Positions 23,401 through 34,515 of a stretch of 64,000 bases of DNA are shown piece by piece (within the stretch, counting starts at the first letter, position 1; each line of letters starts with the position of its first letter). Both the position numbers and the translations under genes were made by a program. The notes below the pieces were generated by a model that worked only from the letters and a program-made list of their open reading frames with translations, was not told the origin of the DNA and searched no databases. Source of the DNA: Manihot esculenta (taxonomy: Eukaryota > Streptophyta > Magnoliopsida > Malpighiales > Euphorbiaceae); assembly GCF_001659605.2 (NCBI RefSeq), contig NC_035176.2, forward strand, positions 21,639,890-21,703,889. The letters are read 5' to 3'.

Positions 23401-24122
23401 TTGACTAATACAGGATTTGCTAACCACTGTGGGTACATAACTTCCCTAATAAAGCCTGCCTCCTCAAGTTTCTGCACCTCTTCCCTGGTGGCCTGCTGCT
23501 TCTCTCTTCCTACTACTCTCTTCTTCTGTTTTACTGGCTTGGCTTCGGGGAGTACATTCAGCTTGTGTGTCATTACCGTGGGGTCAATTCCAGGCATGTC
23601 GGAGGGCTTCCAGGCGAAACTAGACGCATGACCTCGGATCAGGGCCATGACTTCAGCTTTTTGTTCTTTAGTGAGGCCGGTGTTGAGACTAAAGACCTTT
23701 TCTACCTCTGCTTCTGATAAAGGGAAGGTCTCCAGCTCCCCCACCGGTTCTGTCCTGGCCTCTGTTTTCTCATCCCGAACCTCTAGGACTTCCGAGTCAA
23801 GAGCCTCTCCAATGGAGCTTGGTTCTGCTACTGTGGCTAAGTATACTGCTCTTGCCTCTTCCTGGCTGTCCCGGACTATTCCCACTCCTTCTGTTGGAAA
23901 CTTAAGCGCCAAATACCTGATACGGGTGACGGCTTCGAAATTGAACAGCGCAGGCCTCCCCAGGATCACATTATAGCTTAACGGAAGTTTGACCACTAAG
24001 AATACCTCGTGGTGAGTGCGAGTCCTGGGTGCTTCACCTAAGGTGAGAGCCAGCTTCACCTTTCCTTCCACGAGCACCGGTACTCCTCCGATCCCCTTGA
24101 TTGGTGCTTGGTCTCGGACCAA
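20480..24122 (-). pseudogene. Tat pol: protease, RT, RNase H, archaeal-type RNase H, integrase
   Basis: The polyprotein of the Tat element is read right to left. It starts in the protease just after an in-frame TAG (24123-24125). RT has CIDFTDLNKACPKDCYPLPD, SLDAMSGYHQI and the catalytic YVDDMVVKS. After a frame change at the five-C run 23005-23009, the frame continues with RNase H (FYVSKVL, YALLLAVRKFKVYLEG), a second RNase H of archaeal type (YVDGASS, ASNNVAEYEGLI, INSDSQLVINQV) and integrase: H-H-C-C finger (GAHEG to CDVCQRF), catalytic WGIDILGPFP and ISDNGRQFD, then NGQTEVTNRAIL. It ends HLKRYFP at 20480. All catalytic residues I looked for are present. Only the stop and the frame change disable it. 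Confidence 0.93.
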
Positions 24123-26074
24123 CTATTCTTCCGGAATTCCCATCTGCTGAAAAACCCGGTATGGTAGCAAGTTGACTTTGCTCCCATCATCCACTAAGAC
24201 CTTCTTTACCCGATAATTGTGAATGACGGCTTCAATGACGAGCGCGTCATCATGGGGCATCTGAATACCCTGAGCATCTTCTGAAGAGAAGGTGATTGTC
24301 ATGGGAGAGTGGTCAACGATCTGCATGACCTCGGTGCTGCTGGTCTCTCCCTCCCAATTTCTCTTCTTCCCTCGGCGGCCCATCCGTCCTCCCGTTCCTC
24401 CTACAATCATATTGATGGTCCCACTGGATCCATCGTTCACTGGTCCCGCTCCTGTTCTCCTCGGCGCCTGAACCGCCGGGCTGGATTGAGGCCTTTGTCC
24501 CTCTGATTTCTTTACAAAATTCTTTAGGTGCCCCCTCTTTATCAACCTCTCGATCTCTGCTATCAACTGGAAGCAGTTGTTGGTATCGTGGCCATGCGTC
24601 CGATGATATTGACAGTATTTGTCAGGATTCCGATGATCTGCTTCCGACTTCATAGGTTTGGGCCACTGGAGAAAATCCTTATCCTGGACAGCCATGAGCA
24701 CCTCGGCTCTAGACGCATTTAATGGAGTCGGCTTTTCAGGGACCCAAGGGGGAGGCAACCTTGGCTCAAGGGCCCGTGGAGGGGGAGGCCTTTGATCCCT
24801 TCGCTCCCAGGCCTGCTTGTACGGCTCGGGCCTCTTGCCGTGTTTCCTTTCATGTTTCTCCGGCCTCCTTTCTTCTGGGGCCTTTTCTTTTCCTGTCATC
24901 CTTTTGGCAAATCGGCTTGTTACTAGGGCGTCATCCTGCCTTATATACTTCTCCGCTCTCTGCATCAGCTCGACCAGGGAGGTCGGAGGCTTCCTGCTTA
25001 AGGAACCGAAGAATTCAGCAGAGGTCGTTCCCTTTTGCATTGCCTCTACCGCCCTTCCTTCATCAAGATCGGGAATCTGCAGGGCCTCCGTATTGAAACG
25101 AGCGACATACTCTCTGAGTGATTCACCCTCTCTCTGCCTTACTGTCTCCAAATAGCTCGTCTTCCTCTCATCTGGCACCCCGGCTATGAATCGACTGATG
25201 AAGCGAATGGCTAGGTCTCCGAAACTCCTGATACTTCCGGCCTCAAGGCTGTTGAACCACGCCCGCGCTGGTCCCGAGAGCGTCGTTGGGAATACTTTAC
25301 ACATTAAGGCATCAGATAGAGTTTGCAACTCCATGAAGGTCTTATAGTTCATGACGTGCTCCCTCGGGTTACCAGTTCCATCATAAGCCGCCATTGATGG
25401 CATCATAAACTTCTTAGGGACAGTCTCTTGCTGCACCCACTTTGAGAAAGGGGAAGAAGTAGGCAAAGAGGTTTGGCTTTGGTCTTTCTTACCTAGCTCG
25501 ACGAGGAGCTGTTCTCTCAGTTTCTTCAACTTTTGGTCCACCTTCTCGTCTTCTGGGCTGAGTTTTTTCTCCAGGTGGTACTCCTCCTCCTCTGCTTCAG
25601 TTCCCGTCCACCCGGTTATTTCGGCGGAATAGCTATCCACCTCCTCATTTTCTATCATCTCCCTTGCCCTCCTCCCATGGATTCGGGCCTCCGATCCTTC
25701 CTCTTCGCTGGCTCTTCTTCCTCTTTCTTCAGTATCGCGGCTGCTGGTTTGAAGACGGTCAGGTGCAGGTCGGGGGTCATTGGTCTGAGGTTCCTCTACA
25801 ACCGGGAGTGTATTTGCTGGGGTGTTGAGGCCTCTCTGTTGCATTATCTGCCCCAACCAGTGGGCTGTATTCTGTAACTGGAAAGCCATGTTTTGAAGAT
25901 CTTGGTTAGACAAAGTGACAGCGGGAGTGTTCCCTGCCAAACTTGGCGAGGGATTAAGAGGAACAGGTGTTTGGTTGTTTAATGTCGTAGGACTAGAAAA
26001 GGAGAATTGTTGCCCCTCTTGGCAGAGCTTAGGTCATTTGGGACGTTAAGTTTACTTTCTTGGTGATTAGCCAT
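24123..26074 (-). pseudogene. Tat gag and start of protease
   Basis: The likely start is the ATG at 26074 (MANHQESKLN...), 80 bp inside the primer binding site. A frame change between about 25980 and 26060 separates it from the long frame that begins near 25940. The long frame has the retrotransposon gag domain (GPARAWFNSLEAGSIRSFGD), a zinc-knuckle-like block (CQYHRTHGHDTNNCFQL), a basic linker, and the protease active site VKKVLVDDGSKVNLL, which has D-D-G where many Tat proteases have D-G-G. It ends at the TAG at 24123-24125, where the protein reads GIPEE*LVRDQAP. The same frame continues directly into pol, so gag-pol was once a single frame. Confidence 0.88.
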
Positions 26075-26136
26075 TGTGGATCTCAGTGGGTTTCTTTAAG
26101 AGTGAAAACTCTGGTGATGAAAAGATCTCCGTCGTT

Positions 26137-26155
26137 TCCCACAGACGGCGCCAAT
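26137..26155 (-). promoter_or_regulatory. primer binding site of the Tat element
   Basis: The minus strand reads TTGGCGCCGTCTGTGGGAA directly after the 5' LTR. This motif is widespread in plant Gypsy elements with gag-pol of this type. It fixes the transcription direction as right to left. Confidence 0.85.
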
Positions 26156-26641
26156 TGATGATCTGAGATCCAATAGAATAGGGTTTTACAAGGGTTTTGG
26201 TATTGAAGAATAAAGCTTAAACTTTCTGAGGAGGGGACTCCCCTTTTATCCATTTGATCTTGCTTGCTGGGGACGCGTAAAGGCCTCTCCAGGATTGGGC
26301 CACGCGTCTCTGCCATACAGATTCGGGCGTACGAGGGTATCAAGCGCCTGCCCCATGCGTAACGGCCTCTGATTCTCCTTGTGCGTACGTTCGAACGGAT
26401 CTGCTAGGCTGTCTGGTGAGTATCATTCTGGATCCTGAGTTGGGCCGAGAGTTGGGCCAGAGAGGAAAGGGTCTGCGATCGCGGACTGGGTCGATCTAAG
26501 TGAGGAAGCTTGGTCGAGCCCGGCCTTGAAGGTTGGATGAGCCGGGCCTGCTTTGAGTACCAAGTAGGTGGGCCTTTACTTTGTGGGCTTTAGGTTGTGG
26601 CCGAAGCCCTGGACCGGGGTGAAGAAATCCAGCGGTCATCA
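26156..26641 (-). repeat. 5' LTR of the Tat element
   Basis: 486 bp. The minus strand has GGATAAAAGGGGAG (26247-26260) as a TATA-like box. It differs from the 3' LTR at nine positions, all transitions. Confidence 0.95.
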
Positions 26642-26646
26642 ATATA

Positions 26647-28735
26647 TATTTACAATTTTTTATCACGCACACATAGAGTGGCAATTAGAAATTTAAATGA
26701 AGGCTCTAATTTCAATTTTTAGCAATAACTCTATTTTTACTCAGTTCAAAAAAAAAACTATCTGTATGTATATTAAAGATAAAATTTCAAGTTAGAGATT
26801 GAAGTTCAAGTATACTAATTGATAAAAATTTGCACAAAATATTAAATATGAACTTTTAGATTTTTTTTTAGTCTAATTTAAATAATCTAACTTATTATCT
26901 ATTCAAATACTATTTGATTTTGTTTCATATTTAAAGTTTTTTAAAAATTTAAATAATCTAACCTCATTATTTATTAAACTCTTTCTTTCAGATTTATTTT
27001 TCTTTAAAATCTAAATAATCCATTGAATAATCTACCAACTAGTCATAAAACTCTTTTTTTTTTTTAATTTAAAACAATTTTTTTGGATTTTATAAAAAAA
27101 GAGGATGTTAGGAGTTGAGAGTTTTATTTATGTGAAAATTAGTATGAGATATCTGAATTTTTAAAAAATTTATTAATTAATTTTTATATTAAAATTATTT
27201 TAATTTTTACGGTGATTTTATATTTCATAAAATTAAATTATTTGATTCGGCGGATTGACAATCCATCAGTGAATTTTTACTTTTAGTTAAAGAAATTAAA
27301 TAAAATAAATATTGAAATTATAAAAATTAAATAATATAAATATTTAAGACATATTAATAAATTTTTTAATATAAAAATTAAATAATTTAATTTTATAAAA
27401 TATAATGAAATTTTAATTGAGTAATTTTTAAATAGAACAAACTACTGAATTTCTTAAAAATTAATTTCATTTATTTATTAGGATTTAATTACCTAAATAC
27501 TTATATATATGTACACCTTACATGATCATAGGAGAAATATATTTTTATGAGAAATAATTTCATAACTTATTTATATTTTGTGATTGTAATGTTAAAATGG
27601 AGAAAAAAAAATATATAATATAAAAGATGATAATAATTATAAAAGTATATTAATAATAATTAATTAGGTAGAGTTGTTTTTTTTTATATTCATAAAAAGA
27701 TTTTTATAATTATGCTTAATTTTTTACAGAGAAGAAAGAGAAGTGAAAACAACAAATATTCAACCCATCTTGATTTGCGTCTCTACTTTTTTCCTTCTCT
27801 TTAGTGGAGCTACTTCCTTCAATCTTTCCCTTCCCCACCAACACCTTGATCCTGAAGCTGTTGCACATGATGTTCAATGGTGGGTTTCTGTAAATCCCAC
27901 TCTTTAAAAATTTTGCTAAATCCACTTTTGGGTTTACTTCATTTTGTGTTTTTTTACTGTTTGGATTTGTTTAGTTGTCCTGGATTTTTCTTCCTGGCAA
28001 GTGAAGATTCCAGCTCGTATTTTCCCCATTTTAACATGGTGGTTCTTGTCATTTTCAAGGATTTTCATCTAGATCCATTTTCTCCTATTTTCTTCTGAGC
28101 AACCAAACAGAGATTTACTGCTCTGTTCTATCTGTTTATAAAAACAAAGAAGAAGAATAAGGAGGGTTATATTGGTAAAATTAAATTTTAAAATTTTTTA
28201 AGAAAAGAATAAATTTTAAAAAATATAAAATTCACTCCTTAATAATGATGATACCTAATAATTACATGTAAATTAGCCAACTAAACTGGTGGGAACACAT
28301 AAAAAAAATTGAAAAATGTATTATTTACTACTTATATTATAAAAAATAATATTTTAATTTTAAAAAATATATTAAAATATTTATGATATTTTAAAAAATT
28401 TACTAAAAACCTATTCATTAATTTTAACAGTTAGATATTATAAAAAAAAAATTAAAATGTCATTAATAAAAAATATTAATTATTAAATTTTTTTTATAAA
28501 ATTCAGAGACAACTAATGAATTTTTTTAAATCACAAAAATTGTATAATAAAATATTTAATAATTAAAATGGATAGAGTGATTAATTAGTAAATTTTTTAA
28601 GATTTTTAAAATATTTTAATATATTTTGTAAAATAAAAAAATAACTAATAAAATTTTTTATAATATAGAAATTAAATAATAAATTTTTTAAAAAATATTT
28701 TTTTTTCAAATTTAAGAATTTATTTTATGGCAATG
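26647..28735. other. AT-rich spacer
   Basis: No intact gene is seen. Apart from 27720-28140, which has near-normal composition and a possible exon relic, the sequence is A/T runs. Short stretches such as TAAAAAATTTATTAATTAATTTTTATATTAAAATT resemble the AT-rich filler elsewhere in the window. Confidence 0.55.
27735..27900 (+). pseudogene. possible first-exon relic of a secreted protein, pectate-lyase-like
   Basis: The plus strand reads a hydrophobic stretch (LICVSTFF, LLFSGATSFN) and then LSLPHQHLDPEAVAHDVQ before losing the frame near 27880. The order hydrophobic signal, LPHQH-P-PE-V-DVQ resembles the N terminus of some plant pectate lyases, but no downstream exon or ATG in a good position was found. 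It could equally be a chance frame. Confidence 0.25.
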
Positions 28736-28760
28736 TACTGAATAGTGTACTAAGAATTGT

Positions 28761-29460
28761 CTTGTGGTCTTGATTAATGGACCCAACGCCCGAGTGGCCT
28801 GGCGAAAACTGCCTTATGACCTGCCCTGGTAAAGATTTGCCTTGTAGTCTTGATTCATAGGACCAACGCCCGAGTGGTCTGGCGGGAACTGTCTTGTGAC
28901 TTGGCATGTTAAAGATTTGCCTTGTGGTTTTGATTCATGGGACCAATGCCAGTGGTCCGGCAAAAACCACCTTGTGACCTAACTTGGCAAAGATTTGCTT
29001 TATGGTCTTGATTTATGGGACCAACGCCCGAATGGTCTGACAGAAACTATCTTGTAACCTGGCTTGGTGAAGATTTTCCTTGTGGCCTTGATTTATGGGA
29101 CCACCACCTGAGTGGCCTGGCGAAAATTGTCTTATGACCTGACTTGACGAAGATTTACATTGTGGCCTTAGTTTATGGGACTAACATTTAAGTGGTTTAG
29201 CAATAATCACCTTGTGACTTGGCCTGGCGAAGGCTTGCCTTGTGGCCTTGATTTATGGGACCATCGGCCAAGTGGTCTGGTGGGAACTGCCTTGTGACTT
29301 GCTCTGGCGAACACTTGCCTTGTGGCCTTGATTTATGGGACCATCAGCCAAGTGGTCTGGTGGAAACTACCTTGTGACTTGGCCTGGCAAAGATTTGTCT
29401 TGTGGTCTTAATTCATGGGATCAATGCCCGAGTGGTCTGGCAAAAACCGCCTTTTGACTG
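28761..29460. repeat. about nine 80-bp tandem repeats
   Basis: Unit starts near 28761, 28841, 28921, 28998, 29079, 29158, 29240, 29320 and 29400. Each unit carries TTGTGGTCTTGATTCATGGG, ACCAACGCCCGAGTGGTCTG and CTTGTGACCTGGCTTGGCGA. Copies are diverged by many substitutions. It lies at the left of a decayed Tat-like element, similar in position to the GC-rich arrays of the intact Tat element. Confidence 0.92.
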
Positions 29461-31236
29461 AAGAACATACCATGTAAAAATACTTTGTTGGTTTTATTAT
29501 CAAAAGAATATTGTTTGTTTACATATGAGGATAAAACTAAATTGCTTTTCAAAATGTGAATAATACCCAAATGGATACTTCGGGCGGATGACTCTCATGG
29601 GCAAATGTTTTCCCCAGACTTATAAAGTTTCCCACCTTTCTAGTAACTAAGTTTGTAATCTTGTCTAGACCTCATTGGATCCTTTTGTTATCACATATAT
29701 GACTCCCACGGGTTTTCAATCAGAAGTCGTCTCAAGAGTTATTTCCTCAGGCTCAGACTTTTGCCCTTCTTATCCTTTTCTCGTAAATTTCTGGAAGATT
29801 CTATCCCTTATGAGCCTCTCGATTTCGTCCTTTATTTGTTGATATTTTTCCATTCTATAGCGAAAATATTTAGTCCTATCCCGTTTGTCCGCCTTTTCGG
29901 GATTAAGCTTAGGCAACCACCTGATTTTGTTATCATTCTTCCTGATCCACATCAAAGTACAAGTTTATGAGTCATTTAGCGGGGTGTAATTCTTATACTT
30001 ACTTTATTTGTCCTTCTTTCATGAGATGGCGTAGCTCTTGTGATCTCCTTCATGGGCTCATCTCTTGGCTTTTGACTTAGTTTTTGACTTGTCTTCTTAT
30101 CTTCTTTTAGTATTTGGATCTCATTATCCAACCTGATATACTTCTAGATCTTATCTATCAGCTTTTGGTAGGTCGCTGTTGGGTTTTTGATTAAGGAATC
30201 CATAAACTTAATGTTACGGGTCTCTTTCTTCAACGCCTCACATGCTACCTCATGATTCAACTCTTCCACCTGTATGGCTTCAGTATTGAAACGGAAAATA
30301 AAACTACTTAAAGACTTTCTCTCTTCCTTGCAGATTTTTTGCAGGTTCGATGAAATTTTTTTTAGAAGTATGCAAGTTATGTAAGTGATAAATCTAGATT
30401 TGAATATCGTAGTAAATTATGTAAAGTTTTGGATTAGACCTGGACTTAGATTTTGATACCATTTCTGAGTCAAATCCGTGAGTGTCGACGGGAATACTCA
30501 ACATAACACAAAATTATTTATATCTTGAAGCTGCATGGTCGTCCTAAAAATGGCTAGATGATTTCGGGGGTTTGTCGTTCCGTCATACTTATCCAAACTG
30601 GGCAACTTGAACTTGGCAAGAAAAATTTCCACTAGTATTTCTTCCGAAAGAGGAGAGATCCCATCTAAACTGAAATTCTCTGCCTATTCTCTTTGCTATC
30701 TTTGTACGGCCCGTATTAACTTCCAATCCACTCCTTTCGGAGTCTCATTCGATTCATCTTCAGATTTGGACTTACCTTTATACCTCAATTTGGCCACTTC
30801 CATCTGGGCCCTTGGGTTGTCTACGGAAGCTCCATCTCTTCTTCTGGGGTCCATCTTAGATGCCTCTTCCCGAAACTTATACTGCGCGAGAGTAGCCTAC
30901 AACCTTTGGATATACTAGAGTTTCTGCTTGCTCAAATTATTAAGGTCTGCTTCGTTGATTATTGGAGGCATGTTCTCCTGGTTATTTAGGACAGAGGAAA
31001 TGATGACTCCCTCGTTGGTAGTGATATTATCAGCAGCTGTAGAGCTTCTAGCTATTTCGAGTGAGGAAAAACGATAGGGAACCAGTCGTGATTTAGAAGA
31101 GGGTTTAATGGATATTTCTAGTAACGAAACCAAATGATGTTGCTGAAATTAGATTAGCATCATGGTTGGAAGGGAGCTATGCTGTGATTGGCTAGAACCT
31201 ACAAGAAAGGAAGCAGGACGCGATGGTGGGTGCCCA
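29461..31236 (-). pseudogene. decayed Tat-like gag
   Basis: On the minus strand, 29955-29770 reads PEKADKRDRTKYFRYRMEKY and IKDEIERLIRDRIFQKF, a worn zinc-knuckle and tail like that of the Tat gag at 24123-26074. 30300-30000 gives gag-domain fragments and 31133-30915 an N-terminal piece (NQENMPPIINEADLNNLSK). Many stops interrupt it. pol is absent between this and the tandem array to the left, so the element lost most of its interior. Confidence 0.65.
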
Positions 31237-31690
31237 CTGTAGCCACTCCGATACTCAAGTCAGTATCTTGAAGGACAGGGAGAATATAATAGACTACTTA
31301 GAGCTTGTGTAGTATTAGAGATAACGTACCTTTGTCTCTATGATAGCTCTCCTTTTATACTGCAAGAAGATGGAGATAAACATAGCATTTTATGTGTATC
31401 CTGTGATGATGTGGCTAGCTACTCGATAAGGGGCATCGCCAACTAATAAGTTAGTGAGCACGTGATCTCAGGCGAGATAGGAATGTGTCTGATAACGGTA
31501 ACTCTATGCCAAGACTTGGCCTATTGAGGAAGAAAGAGCCTTGTTATCAAACCAGATGTTAAAGTGTCCGAATCTCATTTTTCTTAGATGGGACTATATT
31601 TCTCACTTATCAATTCCTTGTCAAGTGATCTCTGTCTTGTGGTTATAACTTACAGCTTATTTTGGGCGAACATTATATAATATCATAAAA
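31237..31690 (-). repeat. LTR of the decayed Tat-like element
   Basis: It starts near TGTAGCCACTCCGATACTC, next to a GTGGGTGCCCAC primer-site-like block. It contains TCCTTTTATACTGCAAGAAG, which matches TCCTTTTATACTATAAGAAG in 33885-34201. The shared order of blocks shows the two are LTRs of one family. Outer boundary is approximate. Confidence 0.5.
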
Positions 31691-31829
31691 TAATAATCGT
31701 TGATTCCTATAATTTAAAAATAATAACTATTTAATCTATAAAATTAAAGAAAGTACTAAATAATTAATGATATGAAATAATATGAGGCATTTAATATTTT
31801 TTAACAAAATAATTAACTAATTAATTTTA

Positions 31830-32180
31830 TTCAATTATATGGGTTAAATAGTAATTTTATCTCGAGGAGAAAGGATCGGGAAAAGAAGGAGAAGGAGAAG
31901 AAGAAAAAGAAGAAGAAGAAGAAGGAGGAGGAGGAGCAGGAGGAGGAGGAGGAAGATGAGGAGAAAAGGAAGAAGAAGATCGGGAAAAGAAGGAGAAGGA
32001 TGAGGAGAAAAGGGTAGTTTAGTCATTTTTATTAAAATAAATGGAAGGTTAACTGAAAATTTGACGGTAGGGACTATTTTGCAGTTTTTTTAAATGCGAA
32101 TGATTAAATTGAAGGTTTTTTAAAACAGAGGGACAAAATGTTGTATTTCACTAAATCAGAGGGACTAAATTGCAGTTTTC
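31830..32180. repeat. MITE-like relic with a 160-bp purine tract
   Basis: 31865-32018 is almost pure purine (GAAGAAGAAG, GGAGGAGGAGGA). It is followed by AGTTTAGTCATTTTTATT, GGGACTATTTTGCAG and GAGGGACTAAATTGCAG. The latter words are typical of ends of short plant elements. The open frame on the minus strand (Leu/Phe/Pro runs) is low-complexity and not a gene. Confidence 0.5.
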
Positions 32181-33365
32181 CCTAATTTTAATTCTAAAAA
32201 TGTCAGTTAAAGTGACATTTTCAAAAGTAAACATTTTTAAAAATATTTGATTGCTTTTGAAAATGCTACTTAAATTAGTATTTTCAGAAGCAATCAAATT
32301 ACATCAACTAAATCAAATATGAAAATATTTATAGGCATTTTTAAGAGTGCTCATGTTAAAAGAAAGTTTGTCTGAATAACATTTTCTTAAATTAATACTA
32401 ATTTTATAAAGAGTTAATCACGAGAAAAATCCTTTTTCTTTTAATTTTTACAATTACACCCAATATTAATTTAATTATCAATTACACTTTGAAATCCATA
32501 TGTTGTCCTAAAGATATTCCTCTATTACTTTTACCGTTAGTGTTTAACAAAATTATCATATCCATTATTATATCATTTATTACATCAATAAATTTTAAGT
32601 ACAATTGATAAAAATATAAAAGGTTAGGGTATAATTATAATTTTTTTAAAACTTAAAATTTTTTTAGCTAATTTATCTAAAATTAAAATTTATAATAATT
32701 AAATTATTTGATATTATTATTATATTTATTTTAATTTTATCAATAATTTAAATATATCAATTTACATTAATTCAATTCTAAATTAACCCACCTCATAAAT
32801 TATTTTTTTCTAAAATCAATTCTAATTTTTATTTTAATTAAAAAATATATGATTGACAATATAGTTAAAAATATTTTACAAAAAACTTATTAAAAAAATA
32901 TATTGTAAAAATGAAATTTAATTGATCATTAAATTTAGTACATAGTGCAATTGCAACTATATTGTTAACCTTACTTTTTTTTTTTTTACTTTCAACTATA
33001 TTATTAATCATATTATTTTTTAACTATAATAATATTTAGAATAGATTTAAAAAAAATAAATTAGGAGGTAGATTAATTTAGAATTAAATTAATATAAAAA
33101 TATATTTAAATTATGGATAAAATTTAAAAAATATAATAATAATAATAATATAAAATTTAATATTAATTAAAATAGCAAAAAAATATTAAATTTTAAAAAA
33201 ATTTATAATTACAATCTTTAAAATTTTTATTAATTATATTTTGAAATTTATTATCGTGATATCATGATATCATAGATGATCTAATAATTCTATTAGATAC
33301 TAATGATAAAAGGTAATAGTAAAATACATTTGAGACCATTCAGGATTTAATTAGTAATTAAATTA

Positions 33366-33465
33366 AGGGAGATTTATATTTTAGTATCTAAGTATTGTAA
33401 TTATTAACAAGTCAAATCTCTGCATTTTCAGAAATCTATTAAAACGTCCTTAATTTTTCTATAAG
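33366..33465 (+). repeat. one-ended copy of the MITE-like family
   Basis: Shares GGAGATTTATATTTTAGT, ATTATTAACAAGTC, TTTTCAGAAATCTATTAAAA and CGTCCTTA with the left ends at 11664 and 41945. No matching right end follows nearby. Confidence 0.65.
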
Positions 33466-33594
33466 AATATTTTAATTGAATATTTTTTAAATAGGATAAA
33501 TTAATAATTTTTTTAAAATTTTAAGGACTAAATAATAATTTTCCTTCTATTTATCTAGAATTTATAAAAATTATATAAATACCTCAATAAAATT

Positions 33595-33885
33595 TTCAAA
33601 AATTTTAGGGTCATTCGTCATAAATGAGTCAATTGAAAGACTCGCCTTAGTCATAGATGAGTCAACTATAAGACTCATCTATAATAACTCATCCACTCTA
33701 GCATAGATGAGTCAATTGAGAGACTCCTCCGGTCATAAATGAGTCAATTATAAGACTTACCCATACTGACTCATCCACTCGGCCATGAAAGAGTCAATTG
33801 TGAGACTCGTCTAGTTATGGATGAGTCAATCACGAGACTCATCCATAATAACTCGTCACTTGGCATGAGTCATTCATAATGACTC
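33595..33885. repeat. TGAGTCA-rich degenerate tandem repeat
   Basis: About seven units with ATGAGTCAATTG, GAGACTCGTC and the reverse form TGACTCATCC. The near-palindromic core TGAGTCA recurs on both strands. It lies directly left of an LTR relic. Confidence 0.75.
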
Positions 33886-34201
33886 GTGCACTTTGACACT
33901 CAAATCAGTATATTGTAGAATGGAGAGTAAGCAATGGATTACTTAGAACTTAAATGTTATCAAAGAATAGCGTACCTTGTCCTTTATAATTTTTCTCCTT
34001 TTATACTATAAGAAGGTGGGGATAAATATAACATTTTCTAGTTATCCGGCGGTGATATGACCGGCTGCTTGATAAGGGATATCGCAAGCGAATAGGCTGG
34101 CAATCTCGCGATTACAGGTATAATGGGGATACACTGGACTGTGCCTGCTAACGATAACTTTGTGTCGAGGCTCGCCCTATTGAGGGAAGGGCGAGCCTTT
34201 G
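33886..34201 (-). repeat. LTR relic, interrupted by the 34202 insertion
   Basis: Homologous to 31237-31690: CACTCAAATCAGTAT, TCCTTTTATACTATAAGAAG, GATAAGGGATATCGCAAGCGAATAGGCTGG, CCTATTGAGGGAAGG. It stops at GAGCCTTTG, where the inverted chromovirus structure begins. Confidence 0.55.
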
Positions 34202-34515
34202 TGTAACGACCCGGAAACCGGACCGCTACCGGCGCTAGGATCCAGATCGGCTTAAGGCCGCCGGGACCCGTAGCAAGCCAAACATTCATCCTGTAAACCT
34301 GTTTAATCCCATACATGATCAACACATACATAAAAATTTTGAATTTTTCTTTTCATTCAATCACCAAACTCAACCTATGCATGCACTATTCATAAACATA
34401 AACATCAACCCCACACTGGAGTCCTCAACAATGCTCCAATGGGGTAACATAACATGTATTAAGTTTGGCTTACATAAACATTATTAAAAATCATGTACTC
34501 AAAAGGGATTAACAA

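Larger units (their letters stand above)
13275..26641 (-). mobile_element. Tat-lineage Ty3/Gypsy retrotransposon, nearly complete
   Basis: 13.4 kb. The two 486-bp LTRs (13275-13760 and 26156-26641) differ at nine sites and have no length change. The flanks are ATATA (13270-13274 and 26642-26646), a perfect 5-bp target duplication. The minus strand carries the primer binding site next to the right LTR (TTGGCGCCGTCTGTGGGAA, 26137-26155), then gag, protease, RT, RNase H, a second archaeal-type RNase H and integrase. The dual RNase H and the 6.7-kb stretch between pol and the 3' LTR with antisense genes are hallmarks of the Tat group. gag-pol is broken by one stop and at least two frameshifts, so this copy is not autonomous, although it is young by LTR similarity. 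Confidence 0.95.
31691..33594. other. AT-rich spacer with short repeats
   Basis: No gene is seen. It holds a purine-tract element (31830-32180) and a one-ended MITE copy (33366-33465); the remainder is A/T-rich filler. Confidence 0.55.

Noticed and set aside
22707..23976. Plus-strand frames of 93-216 codons over pol
   Set aside because: They are shadows of the minus-strand RT and protease, whose motifs are unmistakable.
31844..32026. Leu/Phe/Pro frame on the minus strand
   Set aside because: It is the complement of a GAA/GGA purine tract, with no complex protein sequence.
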